Below are positions 26,407 through 35,853 of a DNA stretch of 64,000 nucleotides, one piece after another. The position numbers and the translations under genes are program-made. Source of the DNA: an uncultured Bacteroides sp. (GTDB taxonomy: Bacteria > Bacteroidota > Bacteroidia > Bacteroidales > Bacteroidaceae); the NCBI RefSeq assembly GCF_905207245.1, contig NZ_CAJLKP010000021.1, forward strand, positions 7,674 to 71,673. The letters are read 5' to 3'. The notes under the pieces were generated by a model that was not told the origin of the DNA, ran no database searches, and saw nothing but the letters and a program-made list of their open reading frames with translations. Numbering within the stretch: the first letter of the stretch is position 1; every line of letters starts with the position of its first letter.

Positions 26407-27129
26407 ATGCGATGCGGATTGTTTTTATATATCGGTTGTGTAGCAATGCTGCTGCTCGGATATTTACCGGTGTGGGCTGGCGGGGGAAAGACAGTACTGT
26501 TGGATATGTCTCCCGTGGCAATCTTGCTTTCTGAAAATGGGGCAATGCCCGAAGAAGGTGTTTCCGTTTATCCGGGTGATATGTACACCGGTGCCGCTCC
26601 CCTTGAGTTTCGTTTTCTGTGGAGAGAACCTGCGGAGTCAGGAGACTCATCGGATGATTCCGCCGATTATCGTTATGAATGGAATTTCTCCCGTGATGCC
26701 GCTTTCAACGATATTTTCCTGACACGTTTCGATGCTGAGACTATCTATAGTTTCCAAGAGTCCGGTCTGTTCTATGTTCGTCTTATTGCAACGGATACAG
26801 AGACGGGGCAAACAGATTTCTCCGATGCTTTTATAATCCGTATTGCTGAATCGGAACTTAAAGTGCCGAATGCTTTCTCTCCCAATGGAGACGGAATAAA
26901 TGATGTGTTTCGCGTGAAGCATAAATCGCTGGTTCACTTCAATGCATATGTCTTCAACCGTTGGGGACAAGAACTTTATCGCTGGGGCTTGCAGAACATA
27001 GATGCCGGATGGGATGGAACGGCTCATGGGAAGAATGTTCCTGAAGGCGTTTATTTCATTGTAGTAGAAGCAGAAGGAGCGGATGGAGTTAATTATAAGA
27101 TTAAAAGTGATATTAATATATTAAGATAA
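26407..27129 (+). CDS. Gliding motility-associated C-terminal domain (CHU_C-type) protein
   Basis: The 240-residue protein starts at MRCGLFLYIG, which gives a signal peptide ending near VWAGG. The middle holds a PKD-like or Ig-like stretch, and residues 150-240 form the CHU_C domain: VPNAFSPNGDGINDVF, FNRWGQELY, WDGTAHGKNVPEGVYF. Domains of this type are C-terminal signals for type IX secretion in gliding Bacteroidetes and in gut species often end surface proteins. Here it makes up over a third of a short protein. The stop codon is immediately followed by the uvrA ATG, so uvrA is probably co-transcribed. Confidence 0.88.
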   Translation: MRCGLFLYIGCVAMLLLGYLPVWAGGGKTVLLDMSPVAILLSENGAMPEEGVSVYPGDMYTGAAPLEFRFLWREPAESGDSSDDSADYRYEWNFSRDAAFNDIFLTRFDAETIYSFQESGLFYVRLIATDTETGQTDFSDAFIIRIAESELKVPNAFSPNGDGINDVFRVKHKSLVHFNAYVFNRWGQELYRWGLQNIDAGWDGTAHGKNVPEGVYFIVVEAEGADGVNYKIKSDINILR

Positions 27130-29958
27130 ATGACAGAAGAAACAGAATACATCAATGTATATGGTGCGCGCGTGCACAATCTGAAAAATATCGATGCTGA
27201 AATTCCCCGTAACAGTCTTACTGTGATTACTGGGCTGAGTGGAAGCGGCAAGTCATCCTTGGCGTTCGATACGCTTTTTGCTGAGGGACAGCGCCGTTAT
27301 ATCGAAACTTTTTCTGCGTACGCCCGCAACTTCCTGGGAAATCTGGAGCGTCCTGATGTTGATAAGATTACAGGATTGAGTCCGGTTATTTCCATTGAAC
27401 AAAAGACGACGAATAAGAATCCCCGTTCTACGGTAGGTACAACGACGGAAATTTACGACTATTTGCGTCTGCTTTATGCCCGTGCCGGTGTGGCATATTC
27501 TTATCTTTCGGGTGAGAAAATGGTGAAATACACCGAAGAGCAAATTCTCGATCTTATTCTGAAAGATTATAAAGGCAAGAAGATTTATATTCTTGCTCCG
27601 TTGGTGCGCACCCGTAAAGGACACTATAAGGAACTGTTTGAACAAGTCCGGAAGAAAGGGTATCTTTATGTTCGTGTAGACGGTGAGGTGCGCGAGGCAT
27701 TGCCCGGTATGAAACTGGACCGTTATAAGAATCATGACATCGAAGTTGTTATTGATAAACTGGTTGTGACGGATAAAGATGATGTCCGCCTGAAAAACAG
27801 TGTGGCTACTGCTATGCTGCAAGGAGATGGCTTGCTGATGATACTTGATTTGCAGTCTGAAAGTGTACGCCATTACAGTAAACGGTTAATGTGTCCCGTC
27901 ACCGGACTATCCTATCGCGAACCGGCACCTCACAACTTCTCATTCAATTCTCCGCAAGGTGCTTGTCCCAAGTGTAAAGGTTTGGGAGTTGTCAATCAGA
28001 TTGATGTGGAGAAAGTCATCCCCGACCGGGAACTTTCCATCTATGAAGGTGCTGTCACTCCTTTAGGTAAGTATAAGAATAGTATGATTTTCTGGCAGAT
28101 AGCTGCTTTGCTGGAAAAATATGAGGCTACGCTGAAAACTCCTGTCAAGGAACTGCCGGATGAAGCTATTGATGAAATTCTTTATGGTTCGGATGAACGC
28201 ATCAAAATAAAGAGTTCCCTTATCGGAACTTCGTCCGATTACTTTGTGACGTTTGAAGGTGTGGTGAAATACATTCAGATGTTGCAGGAGAAAGATGCTT
28301 CTGCTACGGCTCAGAAGTGGGCGGAACAGTTTGCTAAAACTGCGGTTTGTCCGGAATGTAAGGGAGCAAGGCTGAATAAGGAAGCTTTGCATTTCCGCAT
28401 CCATGATAAGAATATTTACGAACTATCCTGCATGGACATCAATGAACTTTATGATTGGTTGATGAATGTGGATGAATATCTTGATAATAAGCAACAGCAG
28501 ATTGCAGCTGAGATACTCAAAGAAATCCGTACCCGTCTGAAATTCCTTTTGGATGTCGGATTGGATTATCTTGCTCTCGACCGTGGCTCTGTGACTCTTT
28601 CAGGTGGTGAAAGCCAGCGCATCCGCCTGGCTACCCAAATCGGTTCACAACTGGTGAATGTGCTTTACATTCTCGACGAGCCGAGTATCGGTTTGCACCA
28701 GCGGGATAACCAACGGCTTATCCATTCTCTGAAAGAATTGAGAGATATAGGTAACTCTGTTATTGTTGTGGAGCATGACAAGGACATGATGATGGCGGCT
28801 GACTATGTGATAGATATGGGGCCAAAAGCTGGTCGCCTGGGAGGTGAAGTTGTTTTTTCCGGAACTCCGGATGAGATGCTGAAAACGCATACATTGACTT
28901 CGCAATACCTCAATGGTGAGCGTGAGATTGAAATACCTGCCAAACGGCGTGAAGGTAACGGACATAGCCTGTGGCTTCGTGGTGCACGCGGAAATAATCT
29001 GAAAGGAGTGGATGTGGAGTTCCCTCTGGGCAAACTGATTTGTGTGACCGGTGTATCCGGCAGTGGAAAATCTACGCTTATCAACGAGACGTTGCAGCCT
29101 ATTCTTTCGCAGAAATTCTACCGTTCGCTTCAAGATCCTTTGGAATATGGCAGTATCGAAGGACTGGAAAATATTGATAAGGTGGTGAATGTAGACCAGT
29201 CTCCGTTGGGACGTACGCCACGTTCCAATCCGGCAACATATACGGGAGTTTTCTCCGATATCCGTAACTTGTTTGTTGGATTGCCGGAAGCTAAGATACG
29301 CGGTTATAAACCGGGCCGTTTTTCTTTCAATGTCAGTGGCGGACGCTGTGAAGCCTGTCAGGGTAACGGTTACAAAACCATTGAAATGAACTTCCTGCCG
29401 GATGTATATGTACCCTGTGAGGTATGTCATGGCAAACGCTATAACCGTGAAACCTTGGAAGTGCGTTTCAAAGGAAAATCTATTGCCGATGTGCTGGATA
29501 TGACTATCAACCGTGCTGTGGAATTTTTTGAGAACGTACCGCAAATTCTGAATAAGATTAAGGTGATACAAGAGGTTGGTTTGGGATATATCAAATTGGG
29601 ACAGTCTTCTACTACGCTTTCCGGTGGCGAAAGCCAACGCGTGAAGCTAGCGACCGAACTTTCTAAACGAGACACAGGCAAGACCCTTTATATCCTCGAT
29701 GAACCTACCACCGGACTTCACTTTGAAGATATCCGCGTATTGATGAACGTACTTAATAAATTAGTGGACAAAGGCAATACGGTTATCGTCATCGAGCATA
29801 ATCTTGATGTCATTAAAATGGCGGATTACATCATTGATATGGGTCCTGACGGTGGCAAGGGTGGGGGACAACTCCTTAGTTTCGGTACGCCGGAAGAAGT
29901 GGCGAGAAGCAAGAAAGGGTATACTCCGAAGTTTCTGAAAGAAGAATTGAAAGGATAA
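27130..29958 (+). CDS. uvrA: Excinuclease ABC subunit A
   Basis: This 942-residue protein has two ABC ATPase modules: Walker A GLSGSGKS at residues 35-42 and GVSGSGKS at 641-648, and signatures TLSGGESQRIRLA and TLSGGESQRVKLA. Zinc-finger cysteines appear in CPKCKGLG, CPECKGAR, CEACQGNGY and CEVCHGKRY. UvrA dimers find bulky DNA lesions and load UvrB. The length is normal. The ATG directly abuts the previous stop codon, with no intergenic base. Confidence 0.98.
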   Translation: MTEETEYINVYGARVHNLKNIDAEIPRNSLTVITGLSGSGKSSLAFDTLFAEGQRRYIETFSAYARNFLGNLERPDVDKITGLSPVISIEQKTTNKNPRSTVGTTTEIYDYLRLLYARAGVAYSYLSGEKMVKYTEEQILDLILKDYKGKKIYILAPLVRTRKGHYKELFEQVRKKGYLYVRVDGEVREALPGMKLDRYKNHDIEVVIDKLVVTDKDDVRLKNSVATAMLQGDGLLMILDLQSESVRHYSKRLMCPVTGLSYREPAPHNFSFNSPQGACPKCKGLGVVNQIDVEKVIPDRELSIYEGAVTPLGKYKNSMIFWQIAALLEKYEATLKTPVKELPDEAIDEILYGSDERIKIKSSLIGTSSDYFVTFEGVVKYIQMLQEKDASATAQKWAEQFAKTAVCPECKGARLNKEALHFRIHDKNIYELSCMDINELYDWLMNVDEYLDNKQQQIAAEILKEIRTRLKFLLDVGLDYLALDRGSVTLSGGESQRIRLATQIGSQLVNVLYILDEPSIGLHQRDNQRLIHSLKELRDIGNSVIVVEHDKDMMMAADYVIDMGPKAGRLGGEVVFSGTPDEMLKTHTLTSQYLNGEREIEIPAKRREGNGHSLWLRGARGNNLKGVDVEFPLGKLICVTGVSGSGKSTLINETLQPILSQKFYRSLQDPLEYGSIEGLENIDKVVNVDQSPLGRTPRSNPATYTGVFSDIRNLFVGLPEAKIRGYKPGRFSFNVSGGRCEACQGNGYKTIEMNFLPDVYVPCEVCHGKRYNRETLEVRFKGKSIADVLDMTINRAVEFFENVPQILNKIKVIQEVGLGYIKLGQSSTTLSGGESQRVKLATELSKRDTGKTLYILDEPTTGLHFEDIRVLMNVLNKLVDKGNTVIVIEHNLDVIKMADYIIDMGPDGGKGGGQLLSFGTPEEVARSKKGYTPKFLKEELKG

Positions 29959-29984
29959 GTACATCAGCATAATAAACTTATACT

Positions 29985-30073
29985 ATCTGTCATTCTGAGC
30001 GTAGCCGAAGAATCTCCTCCCTATGTATGCATAAAAAAGATGAGATCCTTCGGCTGCGCTCAGGATGACAGAT
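29985..30073. repeat. Dispersed-type inverted repeat after uvrA
   Basis: Arms of about 32 bases around TCATTCTGAGCGTAGCCGAA and its complement enclose an AT-rich loop. This TCATCCTGAGCGCAGCCGAAGGATCT-type unit is, from general knowledge, a frequent intergenic repeat in Bacteroidetes. It may also end uvrA transcripts. Confidence 0.8.
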
Positions 30074-30112
30074 ACCGATGATATAAAATGAGTAAGAGAA
30101 CATTCTTAAATT

Positions 30113-30592
30113 ATGAAAATCAATAAAACAAATGCAGCGAGGCTTTTGGATAAAGCTAAAATCGCATACGAACTGATTCCCTATGAAGTGGATGAAAATG
30201 ATTTGAGTGCCATTCATGTGGCAGACAGCTTGGGTGAGAATATCGAACAGGTATTCAAAACCCTTGTCTTGCATGGTGATAAGAACGGCTATTTCGTATG
30301 TGTCATTCCCGGTGAGCACGAAGTGGATTTAAAGCTGGCGGCCAAAGCTTCCGGCAACAAGAAGTGCGATCTTATTCCGATGAAGGAGCTGCTACCCCTG
30401 ACAGGATATATTCGTGGCGGATGTACGCCTATCGGTATGAAGAAGCCTTTTCCTACTTATATTCATGAATCCTGCCTAAACTATCCATCTATTTATATAA
30501 GTGCCGGTCAGCGTGGATTGCAGCTAAAACTTAATCCAAATGATTTAATAAAGGAGGTTCATGCTGAAGTTTGTGCTCTTTTTCATGACTAA
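30113..30592 (+). CDS. ybaK: YbaK/EbsC-type Cys-tRNA(Pro) deacylase
   Basis: This 159-residue protein covers the full YbaK domain: the N-terminal AARLLDKAKIAYELIPYEVD, VFKTLVLHGDKNGYFVCVIPG at about residues 48-68, the conserved lysine in LAAKASGNKK, and GGCTPIGMKKPFPTYI. YbaK clears mischarged Cys-tRNA(Pro), acting in trans with prolyl-tRNA synthetase. The length is typical. It stands alone between a repeat and the POT transporter. Confidence 0.93.
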   Translation: MKINKTNAARLLDKAKIAYELIPYEVDENDLSAIHVADSLGENIEQVFKTLVLHGDKNGYFVCVIPGEHEVDLKLAAKASGNKKCDLIPMKELLPLTGYIRGGCTPIGMKKPFPTYIHESCLNYPSIYISAGQRGLQLKLNPNDLIKEVHAEVCALFHD

Positions 30593-30627
30593 TTTTACTT
30601 TTTTATACGATATTTCAGCAAAATGTA

Positions 30628-30635
30628 TATATTTG
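30628..30635 (+). promoter_or_regulatory. -7 element of the POT transporter gene
   Basis: TATATTTG, with a leader of about 45 bases to the ATG at 30686. No clear -33 box. Confidence 0.45.
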
Positions 30636-30685
30636 CATTTAATAAACAAAAAACAATCTAATTACTAATTTAAAAACTTATATCT

Positions 30686-32248
30686 ATGTTCAAGAATCAT
30701 CCTAAAGGTCTGTTGGCGGCTGCTATCTCCAATATGGGCGAACGGTTCGGCTACTACATTATGAATGCCGTACTGGTATTGTTTCTCTGCTCCAAGTTCG
30801 GCCTGAGTGACGAAACCAGTTCTATTATCTATTCGGTCTTCTATTGCGGAATTTACGTACTAAGCCTGGTAGGTGGTATCATTGCCGACAAGACACAAAA
30901 CTATAAAGGAACTATCATGTCAGGACTGATAGTAATGTCGTTGGGCTACGTCATTCTGTCAATTCCCGTCCTGTCCACAGCCGACAATATTGGCTGGTTG
31001 CTTCCTTTGACTTGTGTTTCCCTGTTTTTCATAGCTTTCGGTAACGGACTTTTCAAGGGAAATCTGCAAGCTATTGTAGGTCAGATGTATGACAATCTCG
31101 AAAAAGAGGCTGAAAAGAAAGGACCTGAAGCACTGAAATTGGCTAAGAGCCGTCGTGATTCGGGTTTCCAGATTTTCTATGTATTTATCAATATCGGTGG
31201 TCTGATTGCACCTTTTGTTGCTCCTATGCTCAGAGAATGGTGGTTGAAGGTTCACAGCATGATGTACAATGCCGATTTACCGGCATTATGCCATCAGTAC
31301 ATTAAGGAAGGTGCTAATATGGCTTCCGATAACCTCGCTAATCTGAATGAACTGGTTGTCAAAGTGGGTGGTACGGTGACAAGTGATTTGGTTCCGTTCT
31401 GTACCCAGTATCTTGATGTGTTTAATACAGGTATCCACTATTCATTCATAGCTTCGGTAGTGGCTATGCTTATTTCTCTCTTTATTTTTATTGCGTGCCG
31501 GAAAGTATTCCCTATACCGGGTAAGAAAGAGAAGCAAGAATCAGTAGGTTATACTGCTGAAGAGAAAGCTGCTATGGCAAAAGAGATAAAACAACGCCTG
31601 TATGCATTGTTTGCAGTATTGGGTATTGTAATTTTCTTCTGGTTCTCGTTCCATCAGAACGGGCAGTCGCTTTCACTCTTTGCCCGCGACTTCGTGGTAA
31701 CTGATAGTATTGCGCCTGAAATCTGGCAAGCTGTGAATCCGTTCTTTGTAATCGTACTTACTCCGCTCATCATGCTCTTCTTTGGTTCGCTCGCCCGTCG
31801 TGGTCAGCAGATTTCCACCCCTAAGAAGATTGCTATCGGTATGGGTATTGCAGGACTTGCTTTCTTGTTCCTTACTATTTATTCAGCAATGCAAGGCTAT
31901 CCTTCAGGTACTGAGTTCAAAGCGATGGCGGACTCTGCTAAAGCCGGACTGAAAGCCGGACCGTGGGTATTGATTGTGGTTTATTTCTTCTTGACCGTAG
32001 CCGAACTTTTCATTTCACCGCTTGGTCTTTCATTCGTTTCCAAGGTAGCTCCCAAGCATATCCAGGGCTTGTGCCAAGGCTTGTGGCTGGGTGCAACGGC
32101 GATTGGTAACCTCTTCTTGTTCCTGGGTCCTATGATGTATAATAAGATTCCTATCTGGCAGTGCTGGACTGTATTCTTTGTTATTTGCCTTGTGTCAATG
32201 GGCGTGATGTTTGGCATGGTGAAGTGGCTGGAAAGAGTAACGAAATAA
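30686..32248 (+). CDS. POT/PTR-family proton-coupled peptide transporter
   Basis: This 520-residue integral membrane protein has about 12-14 helices. The POT signature appears as ISNMGERFGYYIMNAVLVLF (ExxERFxYY) at residues 14-33, and a long FQIFYVFINIGGLIAPFVAP segment matches helices 4-5. These carriers import di- and tripeptides with protons across the inner membrane. An insert near residues 190-250 has soluble character. Its stop codon is the first part of a long inverted repeat. Confidence 0.93.
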   Translation: MFKNHPKGLLAAAISNMGERFGYYIMNAVLVLFLCSKFGLSDETSSIIYSVFYCGIYVLSLVGGIIADKTQNYKGTIMSGLIVMSLGYVILSIPVLSTADNIGWLLPLTCVSLFFIAFGNGLFKGNLQAIVGQMYDNLEKEAEKKGPEALKLAKSRRDSGFQIFYVFINIGGLIAPFVAPMLREWWLKVHSMMYNADLPALCHQYIKEGANMASDNLANLNELVVKVGGTVTSDLVPFCTQYLDVFNTGIHYSFIASVVAMLISLFIFIACRKVFPIPGKKEKQESVGYTAEEKAAMAKEIKQRLYALFAVLGIVIFFWFSFHQNGQSLSLFARDFVVTDSIAPEIWQAVNPFFVIVLTPLIMLFFGSLARRGQQISTPKKIAIGMGIAGLAFLFLTIYSAMQGYPSGTEFKAMADSAKAGLKAGPWVLIVVYFFLTVAELFISPLGLSFVSKVAPKHIQGLCQGLWLGATAIGNLFLFLGPMMYNKIPIWQCWTVFFVICLVSMGVMFGMVKWLERVTK

Positions 32249-32336
32249 TTAAAAATTAGAAATTAAAAATTAAAGGCTGCGCAGTTCAAAAGAGAACACT
32301 GCGCAGCCTTTAATTTTTAATTTCTAATTTTTAATT
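32247..32336. terminator. Perfect 39-base inverted repeat joining two convergent stops
   Basis: Arms 32247-32285 and 32298-32336 are exact complements around a 12-base loop. The core AAAGGCTGCGCAGT is GC-rich and the outer parts are A/T tracts. The ends overlap the stop codons of both convergent genes, so it can terminate both. Confidence 0.9.
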
Positions 32337-32831
32337 GATTTCCATCCCCATTATATAGTCATTCATATAATATCCGTTTCCTATCGGAAAATCTCCTTCT
32401 CTCAACTTCTTCATTCCCATGTGCTCATAGAATTTCAGCGCCTTGTTGTTACGGTTCACATTCAATTCCATCAGACAGGTGCCGGGATGTACCTCTTTGA
32501 TATATTTGACGGCTTCGCGGAATAGGAAACTGCCACAATGCGCTCCCTGAAAAGAGGGGAGTACATATATCTTTTGCAGATGAAACAAGTCCTCACCTTG
32601 TTGTTGCACGGATACATAGCCGCACACCTCATTATCATGGTATGCTATAAAATAAACATGCCCTTCCTCTTCCATTTGCTTGCGAATGTTTTCTATGGAG
32701 TACATCCATTCCATCATGTATTCATTTTGCTCCGGCGAAAGAATTTCTTTGTACGTCTCGGGGAATATCTGCCATGCAAGCTTATGAATCAGCTCGCAAT
32801 CGGCTATTGTTGCTTTTCTGATAGTTAACAT
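32331..32831 (-). CDS. GNAT-family N-acetyltransferase
   Basis: The 166-residue protein starts at MLTIRKATIADC. The promoter element at 32859-32866 lies across the longer start, which excludes it. The acetyl-CoA loop reads LPSFQGAHCGSFLF (Q-x-x-x-x-G, slightly relaxed), after LQKIYV. The C-terminal motif is NRNNKALKFYEHMGM. It resembles spermidine/spermine or PaiA-like acetyltransferases in length and YKEILSPEQ-type N-terminus, but the substrate is unproven. Confidence 0.87.
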   Translation of the reverse strand: MLTIRKATIADCELIHKLAWQIFPETYKEILSPEQNEYMMEWMYSIENIRKQMEEEGHVYFIAYHDNEVCGYVSVQQQGEDLFHLQKIYVLPSFQGAHCGSFLFREAVKYIKEVHPGTCLMELNVNRNNKALKFYEHMGMKKLREGDFPIGNGYYMNDYIMGMEIN

Positions 32832-32858
32832 AGTCGTTGTATTTATATCTTTTCCGCG

Positions 32859-32866
32859 CAAAGATA
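32859..32866 (-). promoter_or_regulatory. -7 element of the GNAT gene
   Basis: The minus strand reads TATCTTTG, with transcription expected near 32852, 20 bases before the ATG. Confidence 0.5.
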
Positions 32867-32975
32867 CATTTTTCTCTTATATGTTATTCTTCTCTTTATG
32901 TATTCTTTTTCTGTAATATTAATAAGGTGTAAAGGGTTGTGTGTGTTAATTATATAAAATATAGAGTACTATGTA

Positions 32976-33006
32976 TTGCATGGTACTAATATAATGCATA
33001 TATTTG
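32976..33006 (+). promoter_or_regulatory. Promoter of the padR-pspC unit
   Basis: TTG at 32976-32978, a 20-base spacer, TATATTTG at 32999-33006. The leader is about 78 bases. Confidence 0.65.
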
Positions 33007-33090
33007 TGTCATGCAAAGAGAGGCTCTATTTCAATTAGTTGCTATCTCTACTGTAAAATAGAAAATTGTCAAATCGTAAATCAATAAGAG

Positions 33091-33417
33091 ATGGACGTAA
33101 ATAATGTAAAGTCGCAAATGCGTAAGGGCATGTTAGAATATTGCATCATGCTGCTGCTGCACAAGGAACCGGCCTATGCTTCTGATATAATTCAGAAACT
33201 AAAAGAAGCCAAGCTGATTGTGGTGGAAGGAACGCTTTACCCGTTGCTTACTCGTCTGAAGAATGACGATCTGCTAAGTTATGAATGGATAGAGTCTACA
33301 CAAGGACCACCACGTAAGTACTATAAGCTCACGCCCAAAGGAGAAGTCTTTCTCGGAGAGTTGGAAGCCTCGTGGCGAGAGCTGAATGAAACAGTCAATC
33401 ATATAGCCAATTATTAG
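33091..33417 (+). CDS. PadR-family transcriptional regulator
   Basis: This 108-residue winged-helix protein has the PadR pattern: LEYCIMLLLHKEPAYASDII at residues 12-31, then IVVEGTLYPLLTRLKNDDLL, then GPPRKYYKLTPKGEVFL for the wing. The short C-terminal helix is the dimerisation arm. PadR repressors usually control the operon they belong to. The PspC-domain gene starts 51 bases later and is its probable target. Confidence 0.93.
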   Translation: MDVNNVKSQMRKGMLEYCIMLLLHKEPAYASDIIQKLKEAKLIVVEGTLYPLLTRLKNDDLLSYEWIESTQGPPRKYYKLTPKGEVFLGELEASWRELNETVNHIANY

Positions 33418-33468
33418 GCTCAACATTTGAATTACCTCGTATCAGTATAATTTAAAAAACGAATAGCA

Positions 33469-34590
33469 ATGAAAAAGACATTAACAGTAAATCTGGGCGG
33501 AACTGTTTTCCACATTGATGAAGACGCCTACCGCCTTTTGGATAACTATCTTTCCAATTTGAAGTTGCACTTCAGAAGACAAGCCGGTGCTGATGAAATT
33601 GTAAATGACATCGAACTCCGTATCTCTGAACTCTTCTCCGAAAAGTTGACTGCAGGCTCTCAGGTTATCACCATAACCGATGTAGAGGAAGTAATTAATC
33701 GCATGGGCCGACCGGAAGAAATGGAAACCGGTACGTCAGAAGAGGGCGCTTCCGGTTCGAAGAATTCTGAGGGTGCTTCCGGCAGTGGCTATGGTCCCGG
33801 TTCCTGGAACAGTGATGCTAAATCCTCTTATACTTCAACACGTCGTCGTCTTTACCGCAATCCGGATGATAAGATGCTGGGTGGTGTAGTCAGTGGTTTG
33901 GCAGCCTATTTGAATTGGGATGTGACGCTGCTTCGCCTTTTGCTGCTCATTATCCTGATTTGCGGATATGGAACTCTGATTCCTGTTTATATTGTGTGTT
34001 GGCTTGTAATACCCGAAGCCCATACAGCAGCCGAAAAATTGAATATGCGTGGAGAGGCTGTTACAGTGGAAAATATTGGTAAGACTGTAACCGATGGCTT
34101 TGAGAAAGTCGCCAACGGTGTAAACGATTATATGAAATCCGACAAACCCCGCACATTTCTGCAAAAGGTAGGAGATGCGTTTGTAATGGTGGCAGGTTTC
34201 TTCTTGAAAGTGTGTCTGGTTATCTTCGCCATTATTTGTAGTCCGGTGCTGTTTGTATTTGGTGTGGTGTTTGTAGCTTTACTCTTTGCAGCTATTGCAG
34301 TTGCCATTGGTGGTGGTGCAGCATTGATGTCCTGGTTCCCTACTGTTGACTTTATGTTGCCTACGTCTCCTTTGTCGGCCATAGTGATGTATATTGCAGG
34401 TATCCTCGTGGTAGGTATTCCTTTGGTAAGTATTGTTTTCGCAATCTTCCGTCCGGTGTTCAATTGGCAGCCAATGGCTTCCGGCTTGAAGTGGACATTG
34501 CTTATCCTTTGGATTGTCAGTGCTACGGTTTTCTTTATCTGCTATACGATGCAAGGATTTACATTCCCGGAATTGCTGATGCGAGGGTAA
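33469..34590 (+). CDS. PspC-domain membrane protein
   Basis: This 373-residue protein has three parts. An N-terminal soluble domain (residues 1-85) is followed by a Ser/Gly-rich linker (86-123) and a PspC domain (about 124-185) with RRRLYRNPDDKMLGGVVSGL and the TLIPVYIVCWLVIPEA end. About four more membrane helices follow after residue 225. PspC proteins take part in envelope stress responses. The padR-pspC pairing, without pspA, is common in Bacteroidetes. It probably acts as an envelope-stress protein under control of the PadR gene before it. Confidence 0.87.
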   Translation: MKKTLTVNLGGTVFHIDEDAYRLLDNYLSNLKLHFRRQAGADEIVNDIELRISELFSEKLTAGSQVITITDVEEVINRMGRPEEMETGTSEEGASGSKNSEGASGSGYGPGSWNSDAKSSYTSTRRRLYRNPDDKMLGGVVSGLAAYLNWDVTLLRLLLLIILICGYGTLIPVYIVCWLVIPEAHTAAEKLNMRGEAVTVENIGKTVTDGFEKVANGVNDYMKSDKPRTFLQKVGDAFVMVAGFFLKVCLVIFAIICSPVLFVFGVVFVALLFAAIAVAIGGGAALMSWFPTVDFMLPTSPLSAIVMYIAGILVVGIPLVSIVFAIFRPVFNWQPMASGLKWTLLILWIVSATVFFICYTMQGFTFPELLMRG

Positions 34591-34617
34591 CAAGTTGTTA
34601 TTAAGTTTTTCTGGGGG

Positions 34618-34655
34618 GGCTTGGAGGTGTTCTCAGACATCTCCAAGCCTATTTT
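34618..34655 (+). terminator. Terminator after the pspC gene
   Basis: GGCTTGGAGGTGT pairs with ACATCTCCAAGCC (one G-U) around a 6-base loop, and TATTTTATT follows. Confidence 0.8.
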
Positions 34656-34680
34656 ATTAACCATAAATTAAATACATATT

Positions 34681-35748
34681 ATGAGCCGGATACGTTTTTA
34701 TTATCTCGATTTACTGCGCGTTTTCTTGACTATGCTGGTGTTTTATCATCATTCCGCCATTGCTTTCGGTGCTTCCGGCGGCTGGTATTACATCTCGCAG
34801 GAAACAACTACCGGACTGACTCAAGGATTGCTTTCAGCATCTATGGCTATTGACCAGTCTTACTTCATGAGTCTTTTCTTCTTCATTTCTGCCTACCTGA
34901 TGCCCTTTTCTTTCGACCGTAAAGGAATGAAATCTTTTATATACGACCGTATTAACCGTTTGGGCATTCCTCTTTTGATTTATAGTTTTCTGATTGATCC
35001 TCTTTTAGAGTATTGGATATACGGCGGATGGGGACGACCGGGTTTTGGACCCATGTGGTTTGTATTTACGCTGTTGATTTTTGAACTGAGTTATGCTGTC
35101 TACCGTCATTTCAGTGCAAAGCGATTAACGTTGAATTGGAAACGCCCTACGGTGACAGGTATTCTTATATTTATGGTGATAACCGGTGTATCTGCATTTT
35201 TCATCCGGCTTTATGTTCCTGTAGGAAGTGAGGTGTTGGGGTTGCAACTGGGCTTTTTCCCCTTATATGTAAGTATGTATTTGCTGGGGATTATAGCACA
35301 TCGCAATCATTGGTTGGATAAAATCTGCGTGAAGAATGCACTTCCCTGGTTTCTGATAGCTATTATTGTCGGAATTCCTTCTTTGTTATGTGTAATGAGC
35401 AATTTCTCAGAGAAGATGGATATGTTTTCCGGTGGTTGGAATTTGCAGGCTTTGTTCTATGCTCTTTGGGAGCCGGTCATGTGCGTGGGTATATGCTATT
35501 TTCTGTTAGCGTATGGGAAAGCCCATTGGAATAAACCGACTCCTTTGGTTCAGAGATTATCAACTGATAGCTATGCTGCTTATTTTATTCATCCTGTTAT
35601 TGTGGTCGGTTGCATATTCGTAATGGAACTTTTGCCGGTTTCTCCATTGATGCGGTTGGCATTGGTTTGTGTGGTGGGCATTCCGTGTTGCTTCATTGTG
35701 GCAAGAGGAGTGCGAGTGGTGCTGGGAAAGGTGGGCGTGAAGATGTGA
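34681..35748 (+). CDS. Acyltransferase family 3 membrane protein
   Basis: This 355-residue inner membrane protein has about ten helices. The N-terminus RIRFYYLDLLRVFLTMLVFY followed by HHSA carries the His and Arg/Asp features of acyltransferase-3 enzymes (OafA/NodX group), which put acetyl or other acyl groups on sugars or glycans outside the cell. The length is normal for the bare membrane domain without a fused SGNH part. The substrate is unknown; there is no polysaccharide gene nearby. Confidence 0.88.
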   Translation: MSRIRFYYLDLLRVFLTMLVFYHHSAIAFGASGGWYYISQETTTGLTQGLLSASMAIDQSYFMSLFFFISAYLMPFSFDRKGMKSFIYDRINRLGIPLLIYSFLIDPLLEYWIYGGWGRPGFGPMWFVFTLLIFELSYAVYRHFSAKRLTLNWKRPTVTGILIFMVITGVSAFFIRLYVPVGSEVLGLQLGFFPLYVSMYLLGIIAHRNHWLDKICVKNALPWFLIAIIVGIPSLLCVMSNFSEKMDMFSGGWNLQALFYALWEPVMCVGICYFLLAYGKAHWNKPTPLVQRLSTDSYAAYFIHPVIVVGCIFVMELLPVSPLMRLALVCVVGIPCCFIVARGVRVVLGKVGVKM

Positions 35749-35770
35749 CGCGTAATGTAGAGTTGAGCTG

Positions 35771-35812
35771 AAGGAGTTTCCTCTTCCCCAAGAGGAAACT
35801 CCTTTGACTTTT
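35771..35812 (+). terminator. Terminator after the acyltransferase gene
   Basis: A perfect 15-base stem AAGGAGTTTCCTCTT / AAGAGGAAACTCCTT has a CCCC loop and is followed by TGACTTTTTTT. It can serve the convergent gene as well. Confidence 0.88.
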
Positions 35813-35853
35813 TTTACTCTCCATCGCCTTTTTATAATACTATATTGGATATC

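Noticed and set aside
28645..29637. Long minus-strand frame opposite uvrA
   Set aside because: Antisense shadow; uvrA is certain and the opposite frame has low-complexity His/Gln-rich composition.
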